Shown: positions 43,844 to 51,847 of the stretch, in pieces
How the letters are laid out: every line of letters begins with the position of its first letter
How positions within the stretch are numbered: position 1 is the stretch's first letter
IMG/VR virus record: IMGVR_UViG_3300036900_000119
Location: 1-58,693 of that record
From: a virus
Strand: one strand, 5' to 3'
DNA length: 58,693 nucleotides
The notes under the pieces: model-generated
Database searches by the model: none
Seen by the model: only the letters and a program-made list of their open reading frames with translations
What the model was told of the DNA's origin: nothing
Position numbers and translations under genes: made by a program

Positions 43844-44167
43844 ATGGTCGCAGATCCCTGCCTTTCACCTCCCGCGTCGTGTGATTTGTGGATTTACCAG
43901 TCTCCCGGTGAGCAACGATTTCTCCTGCTCCAACTGCTCAATGCGCTTCTCACCTCGCCACAGACGCTCGATCAACTCAAGACCGACAGCAACGGGTGGT
44001 GGTGCCAAGGCTCACCTGCCAAGCTGCGCGCTCTCCAGGCGCAAATGGTCGCCACCGATCTTTCAGGGGCCGTCACGGCGCAACCGATCTGTTGGACTCC
44101 ACTCCAACTTGAAGGCGCAATATCGTACGTGACATGCAAGCTGCTCGGGCAGATGTCGATTCGGTAA
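43844..44167 (+). CDS. Hypothetical Cys-rich protein
   Basis: A 107-residue protein starting MVADPCLSPPASCDLWIYQS, with GEQRFLLLQLLNALLTSPQT and four further Cys. No family recognised. A ribosome site (AAAAGGAAC) precedes the ATG. It lies between capsid candidate and the QGM-motif genes. Confidence 0.6.
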   Translation: MVADPCLSPPASCDLWIYQSPGEQRFLLLQLLNALLTSPQTLDQLKTDSNGWWCQGSPAKLRALQAQMVATDLSGAVTAQPICWTPLQLEGAISYVTCKLLGQMSIR

Positions 44168-44180
44168 CACGATTACCATC

Positions 44181-44417
44181 ATGGCCGCGCCCGATTGCTC
44201 AACGCAAACGCTCACAACGGATGGCGTTTGCCTCGTCCAAGGAATGTCGGTTCACCAACTCCTTGCGTACATCGCCTACCAACTGGCGGTCAACGCTGGA
44301 CAGGAGCCTATCGCGTCCAACCTCGTGAACCTATCGCGTTGTTTGGCGCAAGGCATGGGTGATCGGCAGTTGTTGGCTGCGATAGCCTTCCTGCAATGCG
44401 AATTGGCGGGGGTTTAA
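44181..44417 (+). CDS. Small QGM-motif protein, two repeats
   Basis: A 78-residue protein with two internal copies of Cys-x2-Gln-Gly-Met-x3-Gln-Leu-x-Ala: CLVQGMSVHQLLAYIAYQLA and CLAQGMGDRQLLAAIAFLQC. The protein at 44422 has a third copy, so they appear to be duplicated short domains. Function unknown; a head-decoration or capsid-associated role is a guess from the location. Confidence 0.65.
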   Translation: MAAPDCSTQTLTTDGVCLVQGMSVHQLLAYIAYQLAVNAGQEPIASNLVNLSRCLAQGMGDRQLLAAIAFLQCELAGV

Positions 44418-44421
44418 TTCC

Positions 44422-44619
44422 ATGGCATGTGACGCTCAAACGCTTGTGTCCGGGACGAGGTGCGTCGTTCAAGGAATGGCTCCGCGCCAACTCGTAGCGG
44501 CGTGGGCGCAAGGAACCTGCGCTCCGATTCCACCGCCTCCAGAGGGAGGCGGCATAACCACCGATCCCGGTGGAGACATTATCACAACTTACGGTGGCGT
44601 AATCATCGTCCCCGACTAA
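44422..44619 (+). CDS. Small QGM-motif protein, one repeat
   Basis: A 65-residue protein with CVVQGMAPRQLVAAWAQGTC, matching the two copies in the preceding gene, then a Pro/Gly-rich, beta-like end (PPPEGGGITTDPGGDIITTY). It ends four bases before the signal-peptide spike gene. Confidence 0.6.
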   Translation: MACDAQTLVSGTRCVVQGMAPRQLVAAWAQGTCAPIPPPPEGGGITTDPGGDIITTYGGVIIVPD

Positions 44620-44623
44620 CTCT

Positions 44624-47086
44624 ATGCGATTTATCCTCTCTCTCTTACTCGCGTTCCCGCTGACCATTGGTGCTGCCACAACCATTTCGTTCTCCAACAT
44701 CTCACTCACCAACGTCGTAAAGACCAACGACCTAGTGCTTGTGGATAGTGCTCTTGGAGGAACGAACTACGCGACAAGGACGGCTACGGTTGGGACGGTG
44801 CTGGCGTTGGTTGGCGGCGGCGGCTCCGGCAACGTCACCGCCAGCGGCACAAGCGAGGTGGGATCGACACTTGTCACCAAGGATACTTCAAGCACGAACG
44901 TCCAAGCCGGAATATCGGGTCTAATCAATGTGCGAAACCCGCCCTTCAACGCAGCAGGGGACGGAATCACTGTGGACAATACCGCCGTAATTGCAGCCAT
45001 TGGATACGCCGCTACGAACGGAGGAATTGTCTATTTCCCACGCGGCAGCTACCTCATCACAACGAATCTTTGGTTGCCAAAGACGATCGGAGACACGTTC
45101 AAATCCTACCGAATTACTGGAGACATTAACGGGCAGACCGGAAACTATTCAACCAACTTGGCTCCGGCAACCACGGAACTAATCCTTCGCACATCCATTG
45201 GCCCTGCAAAGATTGTGTCGCTTTGGGATGGTCTAGTCGAAATCGACCACATCCAACTTCGAGATGACACGGATGGAACTGTTCCTTTCATCTACACGAC
45301 TTCAACAACGCTGAGTATCCATGACGTTAGTTTTTACGGAAAGCCGACAGCGACACCAAGTAGCGTTGTCCAAGATGCAATCATTCTTGGAGGGACAGGA
45401 ATCAGTGCAGCCACTGGCAGCACGAACGACACTTTTCGAGGCTACGGGACAATCATAGATCACAACTGGTTTGCATTAATCCAGCGCGGCGTTTACATGC
45501 GATACACCTGCAATGCCGTTGTCGTTAAGAACAATAACTGGTGGTATTTCTGCGGAGGCAGGTGCCCAATCGAAATCCTCGGAGATGTTACGCCTTCATT
45601 TCAAGACGGAGCGAACATTATACGAGACAATTTGATTGAAATGACCAGTTACACATACGCCTACGTTCTCAACCATGCCGACTACAATCAGTTTCTCCAG
45701 AACGGACTGTGGGACTGCAACTTTTTCAATTCCAATAACCATCTGTATTCAATAGACAACAGCAGCTTTAATGTATTCGCAGATTTGCCAGTCAATAGCG
45801 TTCCTGGGGGGACACTGGCGCTTGGTAATTCCATTCTCAACAACAGCTTTGTTTCTAGTTTCGATTATACCAAGATAGCATTGCCAGTGCCGCATGATCC
45901 TACCGGAAGAAGCTCTGGAAGCGTTTGGGCAACGCCTCAATCCTTCGTCGGGGACTGGCATGGCACAAACGACTACAAGGGTCAGGTGAACGCAGGTGAT
46001 CCCAACAGTACAAATTCTTTAAGCATGGGTTACAACGCTACAACCGGAAACGCCACCCTGGACGCGAGTGGGGGCGCTATTCCATTGCTTGTTAACGCCT
46101 CCGTTCTAAACAGCGCGAACGGGTTTAGTCGAAACGGCACGAATGGCATTACGGGAACATTTACGTTTACTGGAACGAACGCGGGCGGAGCCCTGGTGAC
46201 AAACATCGTAACTGTCTCTGGCGGGATAATCGTTTCATGGCTGCCATCTCCACCACAACCGCCTACGGGGTTGTCAGGATATATTACCAACGGCACAAAC
46301 ATCTATCTTACTTGGACGGCTTCATCCGGAGCTACTGGATACCAGATTGGGCGTAGCACAACTAGCGGATCTGGCTACAGCGTCATTGGCACAAGCGCAA
46401 CAACCTTTTACACGGACGTTGGACCTTCTCCTGCTTCTTATTATTACGTCGTGGCGGCTACAAATGGGCAGGGGGTAGGAAACTATTCGAGCGAAGTATC
46501 AATCAATAATAATTTCAGCCCGACTAACATAGTAGGATTAGCTTACTGGTGGGATTGGAACACGCTTCCACAAGGCGCGTTAACAACATGGACTGACAGC
46601 GTTACGCATGTCGTGTTGACCCATACGCTAGGGTCTATTGCGACCAACACCACAACGGGGGTCTATTTTGCATCGGCGTCGGATTATGAACTTCCTCTCG
46701 GCGGTATTACAACTACAAATGCCTCGTTTTGGCTGGATATAATTCCTGATTCGCCTCCGGGTCATTGGGAATACATTTTCACAGGCGCAGGAGACGGTTT
46801 CCTGATCGACCCGACAGGCTTCAAGTTTTGGTATGTCAGCGACGTTGCCTCTATGACAGGCAATACAGAATGGAATAACGTATGGGTGTCAGGTGGAACT
46901 ACATACACAAACGGGGTGAGTAGCACCTCGACTGCCAATAGGACAACACAATTACTGCAATCGCTTAACGTGAATTCAGGATCACAGGCTTACCTAGGCC
47001 ATATTAAGCACATCGGAATTTGGACGAATACCACTTTGAGCGCGACGGATGCGGCCAATCTAAACACTTACGGAATCGCACATTAA
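44624..47086 (+). CDS. Pectate-lyase-like spike protein with signal peptide
   Basis: An 820-residue protein. Signal peptide MRFILSLLLAFPLTIGA at the N-terminus. Residues about 105-400 contain FNAAGDGITVDNTAVIAAI and GGIVYFPRGSYLITTN, the start of a right-handed beta-helix like pectate lyase family 3 and phage tail spikes. A fibronectin type III domain is at about 545-630 (PPQPPTGLSGY, YYYVVAATNGQG). A concanavalin-like C-terminal domain (YWWDWNTLPQGALTTWTDSV) follows. Probably degrades or binds a surface polysaccharide. Like the 19.8-24.7 kb genes it has a signal peptide, which is unusual for a spike. Confidence 0.8.
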   Translation: MRFILSLLLAFPLTIGAATTISFSNISLTNVVKTNDLVLVDSALGGTNYATRTATVGTVLALVGGGGSGNVTASGTSEVGSTLVTKDTSSTNVQAGISGLINVRNPPFNAAGDGITVDNTAVIAAIGYAATNGGIVYFPRGSYLITTNLWLPKTIGDTFKSYRITGDINGQTGNYSTNLAPATTELILRTSIGPAKIVSLWDGLVEIDHIQLRDDTDGTVPFIYTTSTTLSIHDVSFYGKPTATPSSVVQDAIILGGTGISAATGSTNDTFRGYGTIIDHNWFALIQRGVYMRYTCNAVVVKNNNWWYFCGGRCPIEILGDVTPSFQDGANIIRDNLIEMTSYTYAYVLNHADYNQFLQNGLWDCNFFNSNNHLYSIDNSSFNVFADLPVNSVPGGTLALGNSILNNSFVSSFDYTKIALPVPHDPTGRSSGSVWATPQSFVGDWHGTNDYKGQVNAGDPNSTNSLSMGYNATTGNATLDASGGAIPLLVNASVLNSANGFSRNGTNGITGTFTFTGTNAGGALVTNIVTVSGGIIVSWLPSPPQPPTGLSGYITNGTNIYLTWTASSGATGYQIGRSTTSGSGYSVIGTSATTFYTDVGPSPASYYYVVAATNGQGVGNYSSEVSINNNFSPTNIVGLAYWWDWNTLPQGALTTWTDSVTHVVLTHTLGSIATNTTTGVYFASASDYELPLGGITTTNASFWLDIIPDSPPGHWEYIFTGAGDGFLIDPTGFKFWYVSDVASMTGNTEWNNVWVSGGTTYTNGVSSTSTANRTTQLLQSLNVNSGSQAYLGHIKHIGIWTNTTLSATDAANLNTYGIAH

Positions 47087-47154
47087 GCAATGAACCCAAC
47101 CTCCCCGAATCCGAACCAAGCCTCTCGCCGAGGACGCCGTGCTAACTTAAACTT

Positions 47155-47385
47155 ATGGACATTATTCCAATCGTAGCAGCCATCAGCGGCGAAAGCGTCG
47201 TGAACGCCGTTATTTGGATCGTCGTCGCGGCCCTCATTTACTTCGTCGTTATGTGGGGTATCGAGAAGATTGGCATTCCTGAGCCGTTCCATAAGATCGC
47301 CATCGCACTCGTTGTCCTGATGGTCGTCGTCCTGCTCGTAAACGCGCTCCTCACAATCGCGGGGCATCCGTTCATTCGGTGGTAA
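47155..47385 (+). CDS. Small two-span membrane protein (holin candidate)
   Basis: A 76-residue protein with two long hydrophobic segments (VVNAVIWIVVAALIYFVVMW and IAIALVVLMVVVLLVNALL) and a short loop. Size and position before other membrane proteins and a possible lysis gene fit a holin. No family recognised. Confidence 0.6.
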   Translation: MDIIPIVAAISGESVVNAVIWIVVAALIYFVVMWGIEKIGIPEPFHKIAIALVVLMVVVLLVNALLTIAGHPFIRW

Positions 47386-47390
47386 TCGGC

Positions 47391-47702
47391 ATGTCCGAAG
47401 GCATCGAGCTTCGAGAATACGTGGAGCGCCTGTTCGACGAGCGCGAGAAAGCCGCCGAACTCGTCGCCACGAACTTAGAGCAACGCCTCGACAAGCTGAA
47501 TGAACTGAGGGCGGAAGTGATGAAGGACCGCGACCAGTTCTTGAAGAAAGACCTCTACGATCAGATGCACGCGGGGCTGATGGATCGCGTTTACAAACTT
47601 GAGGCGTTCCAAAGTCGATTGATCGGCCTCGGCACCGCTCTAGTCGTCGGGGCGGGCATCATCAGCGCGGTGATAACGAAAGTATTTTTCCAAACCAAAT
47701 AA
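47391..47702 (+). CDS. Membrane-anchored coiled-coil protein
   Basis: A 103-residue ORF starting MSEGIELREYVERLFDEREK. The N-terminal two thirds is a charged coiled coil (ELVATNLEQRLDKLNELRAE) and the C-terminal IGLGTALVVGAGIISAVITK is one membrane span. It could be a spanin-like or antiholin-like protein. The start at 47391 is chosen over a four-codon longer one. Confidence 0.6.
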   Translation: MSEGIELREYVERLFDEREKAAELVATNLEQRLDKLNELRAEVMKDRDQFLKKDLYDQMHAGLMDRVYKLEAFQSRLIGLGTALVVGAGIISAVITKVFFQTK

Positions 47703-47714
47703 ACGCCGCTCTTT

Positions 47715-48062
47715 ATGGAGACAGAAAACGGAAACCACCTAGTTGAACCCATGGAAAACCCGCCAATCGCCGGTGAAAACGTAACCCTTCGGGTTGTCTC
47801 TATCATTGGGTTCTTAAGCATCTTTGCCTTGTGCATCTGGTGGGCGGCGAATTTACAGGGGGACGTTAGGACCATGCAGGCTGATCTTGCGGGCATAAAG
47901 ACAAGCATCCAGAACTTGTCCAAGGTGGAGATGGTTCAGAATGAATTGCGCGAGGTAAAGCAGTACGGCAGCGACGTATCGCGCAAGCTGGCGCTCGATT
48001 TCATCGACATGAAGCGCGATTTCGAGTTGTTCAAGGTGAGGCAGTCGGCAACAACGAAATAA
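47715..48062 (+). CDS. Membrane-anchored coiled-coil protein
   Basis: A 115-residue protein with one membrane span VVSIIGFLSIFALCIWWAAN (about residues 27-46) and a helical tail LSKVEMVQNELREVKQYGSD. Related in design to the preceding gene. Role in lysis is inference from position. Confidence 0.6.
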   Translation: METENGNHLVEPMENPPIAGENVTLRVVSIIGFLSIFALCIWWAANLQGDVRTMQADLAGIKTSIQNLSKVEMVQNELREVKQYGSDVSRKLALDFIDMKRDFELFKVRQSATTK

Positions 48063-48066
48063 ATCC

Positions 48067-48363
48067 ATGCTCAAACTGAATTGGGAACTGTGGCTGTACG
48101 GACTTTTGGCTGGCGTGATCGGTGGCGCATCCACCGCTGCGTTGTCGTGGGCTGGGTTGGGCGCGGCGCACTCGGCGGGGCTGGATGTGCCCACGCTCAA
48201 CTTCAAAGCCTTAGGCATCGTGCTCATTAGCGGTGCGGCTCCGTCGTTTTTTGCTTACCTCAAGCAACAGCCGCTCCCGCCCATCGTCACGACAGAAACA
48301 ACGATAACGGTGACGGAAAAGAAAGCGGCTGATCCGGTGGTTCCGGACCCCGTTAAGCCTTAG
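48067..48363 (+). CDS. Small membrane protein (holin-like)
   Basis: A 98-residue protein with WLYGLLAGVIGGASTAALSW (about residues 9-28) and FKALGIVLISGAAPSFFAYL (47-66) as two membrane spans, and a Thr/Lys/Pro-rich tail. Similar small phage proteins with a WLYGLLAG N-terminus precede lysis genes, from memory. Confidence 0.65.
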   Translation: MLKLNWELWLYGLLAGVIGGASTAALSWAGLGAAHSAGLDVPTLNFKALGIVLISGAAPSFFAYLKQQPLPPIVTTETTITVTEKKAADPVVPDPVKP

Positions 48364-48409
48364 TTCTGAATTGTGTTGCATAATGCCCCACGATGGGTAA
48401 AGGTGCGGC

Positions 48410-48565
48410 GTGCCTAAAGCGCGGAAACGCCTCGTCAAAGTCAGTTGTCAGATTCCACTTGATCTGGCTGAGTGGTTCGCGGAACTAGCGGCTAAAAACC
48501 AGTGCAGCCTTTCCTCGAAGCTTCGTTACGCGCTTTGGATTTACAGGGACTCGATGAAGCCATGA
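48410..48565 (+). CDS. Ribbon-helix-helix-like small protein
   Basis: A 51-residue ORF with GTG start (MPKARKRLVKVSCQIPLDLA), recovered because its TGA overlaps the ATG of the next gene (ATGA) and AAAGGTG precedes it. VKVSCQIPLDLAEWFAELAA and SLSSKLRYALWIYRDSM follow the beta/helix/helix pattern of ribbon-helix-helix DNA-binding proteins. Possible regulator of the late genes. Confidence 0.65.
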   Translation: MPKARKRLVKVSCQIPLDLAEWFAELAAKNQCSLSSKLRYALWIYRDSMKP

Positions 48566-48999
48566 TCGTCATCTCCCAACAACGCCTCAAGGAATTGTTG
48601 TTCAACGCGGGCATTGACCCCGTGGACGCACCCGGTAGCAGCTACGCTTTGGCTGAGGTGGATTGGATCGCTGGCGAATTCGCGAGGGCTCTCCGATACG
48701 AACAAGCCGACCACTCTGAATACCGTCTTGGCTCCAACGATTGCGTTCGGTTCTCGCGGCGAGCGGCCAATCTCGCCAACGAGATGTTCATTGATTTTGA
48801 TGATCTCCCCGAAGACGCTTCCTTCGCCGCTGGCGTGACCGCCTACGAGCTTCTCGACGGCAACGATCACATGATTGTGATCTTCGTTTGCCCCGGCGAG
48901 GAGAACGACGTGCCGAAGCTCGTTTACTTTGACGCTCAAACCTGTCAAATCACAACCCCCATCCGAAAGGAAAACACCGTATGCTCCGCTGCCTTCTAA
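48562..48999 (+). CDS. Papain- or transglutaminase-like cysteine protein (lysis candidate)
   Basis: A 145-residue protein starting MIVISQQRLKELLFNAGIDP. It has Cys in LGSNDCVRFSRRAANLANEM (about residue 59), His in DGNDHMIVIFVCPGEENDVP (about 101) and Asp in KLVYFDAQTCQITTP, spaced like the Cys-His-Asp triad of papain-like folds. Possible peptidoglycan amidase/peptidase or autoproteolytic role; no family named with certainty. No other endolysin was recognised, so this is the best lysis enzyme candidate. Confidence 0.5.
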   Translation: MIVISQQRLKELLFNAGIDPVDAPGSSYALAEVDWIAGEFARALRYEQADHSEYRLGSNDCVRFSRRAANLANEMFIDFDDLPEDASFAAGVTAYELLDGNDHMIVIFVCPGEENDVPKLVYFDAQTCQITTPIRKENTVCSAAF

Positions 49000-49310
49000 T
49001 CGCCACCCTCCTCGCCATCGCACCACTCGCCGCCTTCGCCGTCGAAGACACGCAAGGCGATTACATCGCCGCCCATGGCAACCCGTATTACACCGTAGTC
49101 CACGGCCAGCTCTACGCGAACGACGGTATGACGTGGTACGTGCTCCGAAGACCGCAGTTTGATTCCGGATTGATCGCCGGGATGCCCTTCGGCAAGCAGG
49201 AGCGGTGGTGCAAAGTCGGAGGCTCACGCATCACGATCTACCTGCGCACGCCAAGCACGTTTCGGAATTGCGCTAAAAAGCCGGTGATGTGCCAAGGGAG
49301 CAACTTTTGA
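48981..49310 (+). CDS. Exported small protein
   Basis: A 109-residue protein with signal peptide MLRCLLIATLLAIAPLAAFA, then DYIAAHGNPYYTVVHGQLY and two Cys near the C-terminus. Overlaps the preceding gene by 19 bases. First of a long series of exported proteins. No family recognised. Confidence 0.7.
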   Translation: MLRCLLIATLLAIAPLAAFAVEDTQGDYIAAHGNPYYTVVHGQLYANDGMTWYVLRRPQFDSGLIAGMPFGKQERWCKVGGSRITIYLRTPSTFRNCAKKPVMCQGSNF

Positions 49311-49352
49311 AGCGCCGGGACGGAACCGATAAAGCGTGGTAGCCTGTCTCTT

Positions 49353-49589
49353 ATGCAAGACCACGAATTGAACCCACTGGTTCATGCGGTCAACAATCTC
49401 GCGGATGCAATCCGGTCCAGCACCCGTGCGATCACTAAAACGGACCTTGAACAAATGGAAGCGCGGTTAACCGATGCAATTAAGTCGATCCAAACAGTCG
49501 ATACCTCAGGGCTTGCTGCTCTGCTGGAACGCTCTAAAGGAGAGGCTGCTACACTTGCTTCTTTCGCCACGCCACCAGCACAACCATAA
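49353..49589 (+). CDS. Hypothetical helical protein
   Basis: A 78-residue protein starting MQDHELNPLVHAVNNLADAI; helices TKTDLEQMEARLTDAIKSIQ. No signal peptide. No family recognised; a small coiled coil is likely. Confidence 0.6.
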   Translation: MQDHELNPLVHAVNNLADAIRSSTRAITKTDLEQMEARLTDAIKSIQTVDTSGLAALLERSKGEAATLASFATPPAQP

Positions 49590-49593
49590 GCCT

Positions 49594-49854
49594 ATGCCAA
49601 CAGTAAGCGAGAGTGTCCAAGCCTACGTCACAGCCCAAAACGCCGCTGACGATGAAGTGGACGCTCAAATCAAAATCGTCACCGACGAACTCACGAAGAC
49701 ACGCGCCGACCTCCAGGCGATTCAAAACAGCCCTGGCACTTTGTCGCCGGCCGACCAAGCGAGCTTGGACAGCGCCCTGGCCCGCACTCAGAAAATGGTG
49801 GACGCGCTCAAAGCCGTGGATGCCGTTCCGACGCCACCGCCGCCCACTGTCTAA
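49594..49854 (+). CDS. Hypothetical helical protein
   Basis: An 86-residue protein starting MPTVSESVQAYVTAQNAADD, with KSSDELTKTRADLQ-like helices (IVTDELTKTRADLQAIQNSP) and a Pro-rich end. A 40-codon upstream extension is rejected because the ATG lies just after the previous stop. This type of charged helical protein recurs in phages; role unknown. Confidence 0.6.
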   Translation: MPTVSESVQAYVTAQNAADDEVDAQIKIVTDELTKTRADLQAIQNSPGTLSPADQASLDSALARTQKMVDALKAVDAVPTPPPPTV

Positions 49855-49911
49855 ACAACGCCCATTCACTGCTGGGTGTGGCCCATCCCACGCCCAGCAT
49901 TCTCGCAAACC

Positions 49912-50232
49912 ATGAAAAAGCTCACCCCCATTCTCGCGGTCGCCGTCTTGTGCGGCTGCGCAAACATCTCCCACAAGCGAATCGTTTCCACTGCCGCAGA
50001 CGGCACGAAAACCGTTGACGAAAAAGAGACAGCCCACTTCTTCTTCCAGAAGGAAGCGGCTCAAAAGGTGAATAGTTCGACGCACGATTCCGGCACGAAT
50101 TACACGCACTCGTTCTCAGCCGTTGGCGTGCAGGTGACGGGCGACGTGGAATTGGTGAACGCCATCGGTAAAGCCGTCGCATCGGGCATTGCCGCTGGAG
50201 CGCAGGGCGCAGGCAAAGCCGTGGTTCCATGA
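49912..50232 (+). CDS. Lipoprotein
   Basis: A 106-residue protein with signal peptide MKKLTPILAVAVLCGC; AVLCGC is a lipobox with the acceptor Cys at residue 14 or 16. The mature part has EKETAHFFFQKEAAQKVNSS and Gly/Ala-rich C-terminus. Outer- or inner-membrane anchored. Could be an outer-membrane spanin subunit; no partner proven. Confidence 0.75.
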   Translation: MKKLTPILAVAVLCGCANISHKRIVSTAADGTKTVDEKETAHFFFQKEAAQKVNSSTHDSGTNYTHSFSAVGVQVTGDVELVNAIGKAVASGIAAGAQGAGKAVVP

Positions 50233-50588
50233 ACCTTCTTGCCGCTCTCGCGTTGATCTGCTGCCAGTCGGTTACGATTCCAAAGGCGCAGCTTCAACTC
50301 CTTCCGCTCACCACGAACGCCTTTACCAACATCGTCGCGGTGCTCGAATACGCGCCCATCACAACGCCGTGTCCTGAGTGCGGGTTGGCCAACCACCACG
50401 AGTTGCGCGTGGCTCGCGTCGAGAGCGGCTATTTCGTGACGGCGACGCTCATTGCAGGCGACCAGACGAACAAGGTTGTCGTCTACCGATCGCCGCGCAC
50501 GAACTTCCTTTCCACGAACACGGTGCTCCGCAGCGTTCACCGTCAGCAGCAACCAGGGTGGACGGGACCACCTCCAATCTCGCCGTGA
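50229..50588 (+). CDS. Exported protein
   Basis: A 119-residue protein starting MNLLAALALICCQSVTIPKA, a short signal sequence, then TTNAFTNIVAVLEYAPITTP and a CPEC pair. Thr/Asn-rich. No family recognised. It overlaps the lipoprotein stop by four bases. Confidence 0.65.
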   Translation: MNLLAALALICCQSVTIPKAQLQLLPLTTNAFTNIVAVLEYAPITTPCPECGLANHHELRVARVESGYFVTATLIAGDQTNKVVVYRSPRTNFLSTNTVLRSVHRQQQPGWTGPPPISP

Positions 50589-50848
50589 GCCGACTAAGGG
50601 AAATCAAGATTCAGGCCGTCCTCGATGCCACGCTGGCGTGCCGGAACACGAAGGAGGCCATCGAACGGTTGGGGATGCCACGCTCGTCCTACTATCACTG
50701 CCTGAACCAGACGATCAACGGAAACGAGTTGATCTTGCCTAGAATTATCGCCAGGTACGAGCGGGAGATTGATGACCTACGCCGCGAGATCCGAGTGCTA
50801 AAGGCGCTCATCGACAAGGAAAAGCACTCGGCTTTACGGAGATATTAA
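50585..50848 (+). CDS. Small helix-turn-helix protein
   Basis: An 87-residue basic protein with GTG start overlapping the previous stop. IQAVLDATLACRNTKEAIER and LGMPRSSYYHCLNQTI read as a helix-turn-helix similar to Fis or phage activator C-termini; the rest is a charged coiled coil (EIDDLRREIRVLKALIDKEK). Possible DNA-binding regulator among exported-protein genes. Confidence 0.6.
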   Translation: MSRLREIKIQAVLDATLACRNTKEAIERLGMPRSSYYHCLNQTINGNELILPRIIARYEREIDDLRREIRVLKALIDKEKHSALRRY

Positions 50849-50852
50849 AGCC

Positions 50853-51485
50853 ATGAACAACTTTCTCGCCATTTGGTTTGTTGGATGCGCTGCGTGGTTG
50901 CCTTGGAACGGCGAGACGGTAACCGCTTCCCGTAACTACCAAGCGGGCGGCACCAACTACGTCGCGGAGTTCCGATACAACAACTCCGGTGGAATGGTGC
51001 CCGCCGTGAACGGCCCGACGCAGGTCCACTACGACGCCGTTGCGGATCTCTTCCGGTTCCTCGACAAAGGCCGACTCTGCATCGCCAGCAACATCCCCTG
51101 CCAGTACACGGAGAAGGGCTGCTTTGAAGACAGCTTGGATGCACTGTTTTACCAAGTGGAGAAGATGCGGAAAACTAAGGAAATTGCCTCGCCCTGGAAC
51201 GCGGTGACGAACTTAACCGTCACGAACATCGAATCGGTATCATGGACGAATAGCATGTTCTTTACTACGAACGCCTGGAAACAGAATCCGAACAATGTCG
51301 CTTTGTCAATCAGCGACATTACGCCTCCGACTACCATCCAAAACGATTCGTGGCCGCAGCTAGATTACGCCTGCACGAACCTCCAGATCATCGCCGATCA
51401 CGAGCCGTTCATCTACGGCACGAACAAGTCCGGAGCTTGGATCATCCGCTTCCGAACCAACCGTGTTGAATCATTTTTCCCATGA
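50853..51485 (+). CDS. Exported protein
   Basis: A 210-residue protein starting MNNFLAIWFVGCAAWLPWNG, a hydrophobic export signal, followed by a beta-rich, Thr/Asn-rich mature part (LDYACTNLQIIADHEP). Six Cys. No family recognised. Confidence 0.65.
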   Translation: MNNFLAIWFVGCAAWLPWNGETVTASRNYQAGGTNYVAEFRYNNSGGMVPAVNGPTQVHYDAVADLFRFLDKGRLCIASNIPCQYTEKGCFEDSLDALFYQVEKMRKTKEIASPWNAVTNLTVTNIESVSWTNSMFFTTNAWKQNPNNVALSISDITPPTTIQNDSWPQLDYACTNLQIIADHEPFIYGTNKSGAWIIRFRTNRVESFFP

Positions 51486-51847
51486 AACTCAAAGAAATCC
51501 TACCACTCTCAGCCGTCGCTTTGGCCGCCACCGTGGCGATCTCCGCCGTTTTATCGGCGCTGGCGGGCACGAACACTACCAACGCCGTGCGCGCTCCGAT
51601 GGCCTCGCCTTCCGCGCAACTCGATGGAACTAACGCTAACCCGATGCCGCATGGCCCGCAGAAGCTCCAGAGCGCCGCCATGGCTGCTAAACCTGCCGCG
51701 CCCGTGATAAACCCGCAGGTGGCGTTTCTGGAGGGCGCTAGAATAGGCGCAATGCTCGGGCGTCGTAATCCCGATCTTGACGATCAAATGCTTGCTGCTC
51801 TGGCGAACCGAATTTGGCAGCAGCAGACCCAAGCGCAGAAGCCATGA
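51482..51847 (+). CDS. Exported or membrane-anchored protein
   Basis: A 121-residue protein starting MKLKEILPLSAVALAATVAI, a signal sequence or single N-terminal span, followed by Ala/Pro/Asn-rich sequence and a helical C-terminus with GARIGAMLGRRNPDLDDQML. Overlaps both neighbours by four bases. Confidence 0.65.
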   Translation: MKLKEILPLSAVALAATVAISAVLSALAGTNTTNAVRAPMASPSAQLDGTNANPMPHGPQKLQSAAMAAKPAAPVINPQVAFLEGARIGAMLGRRNPDLDDQMLAALANRIWQQQTQAQKP

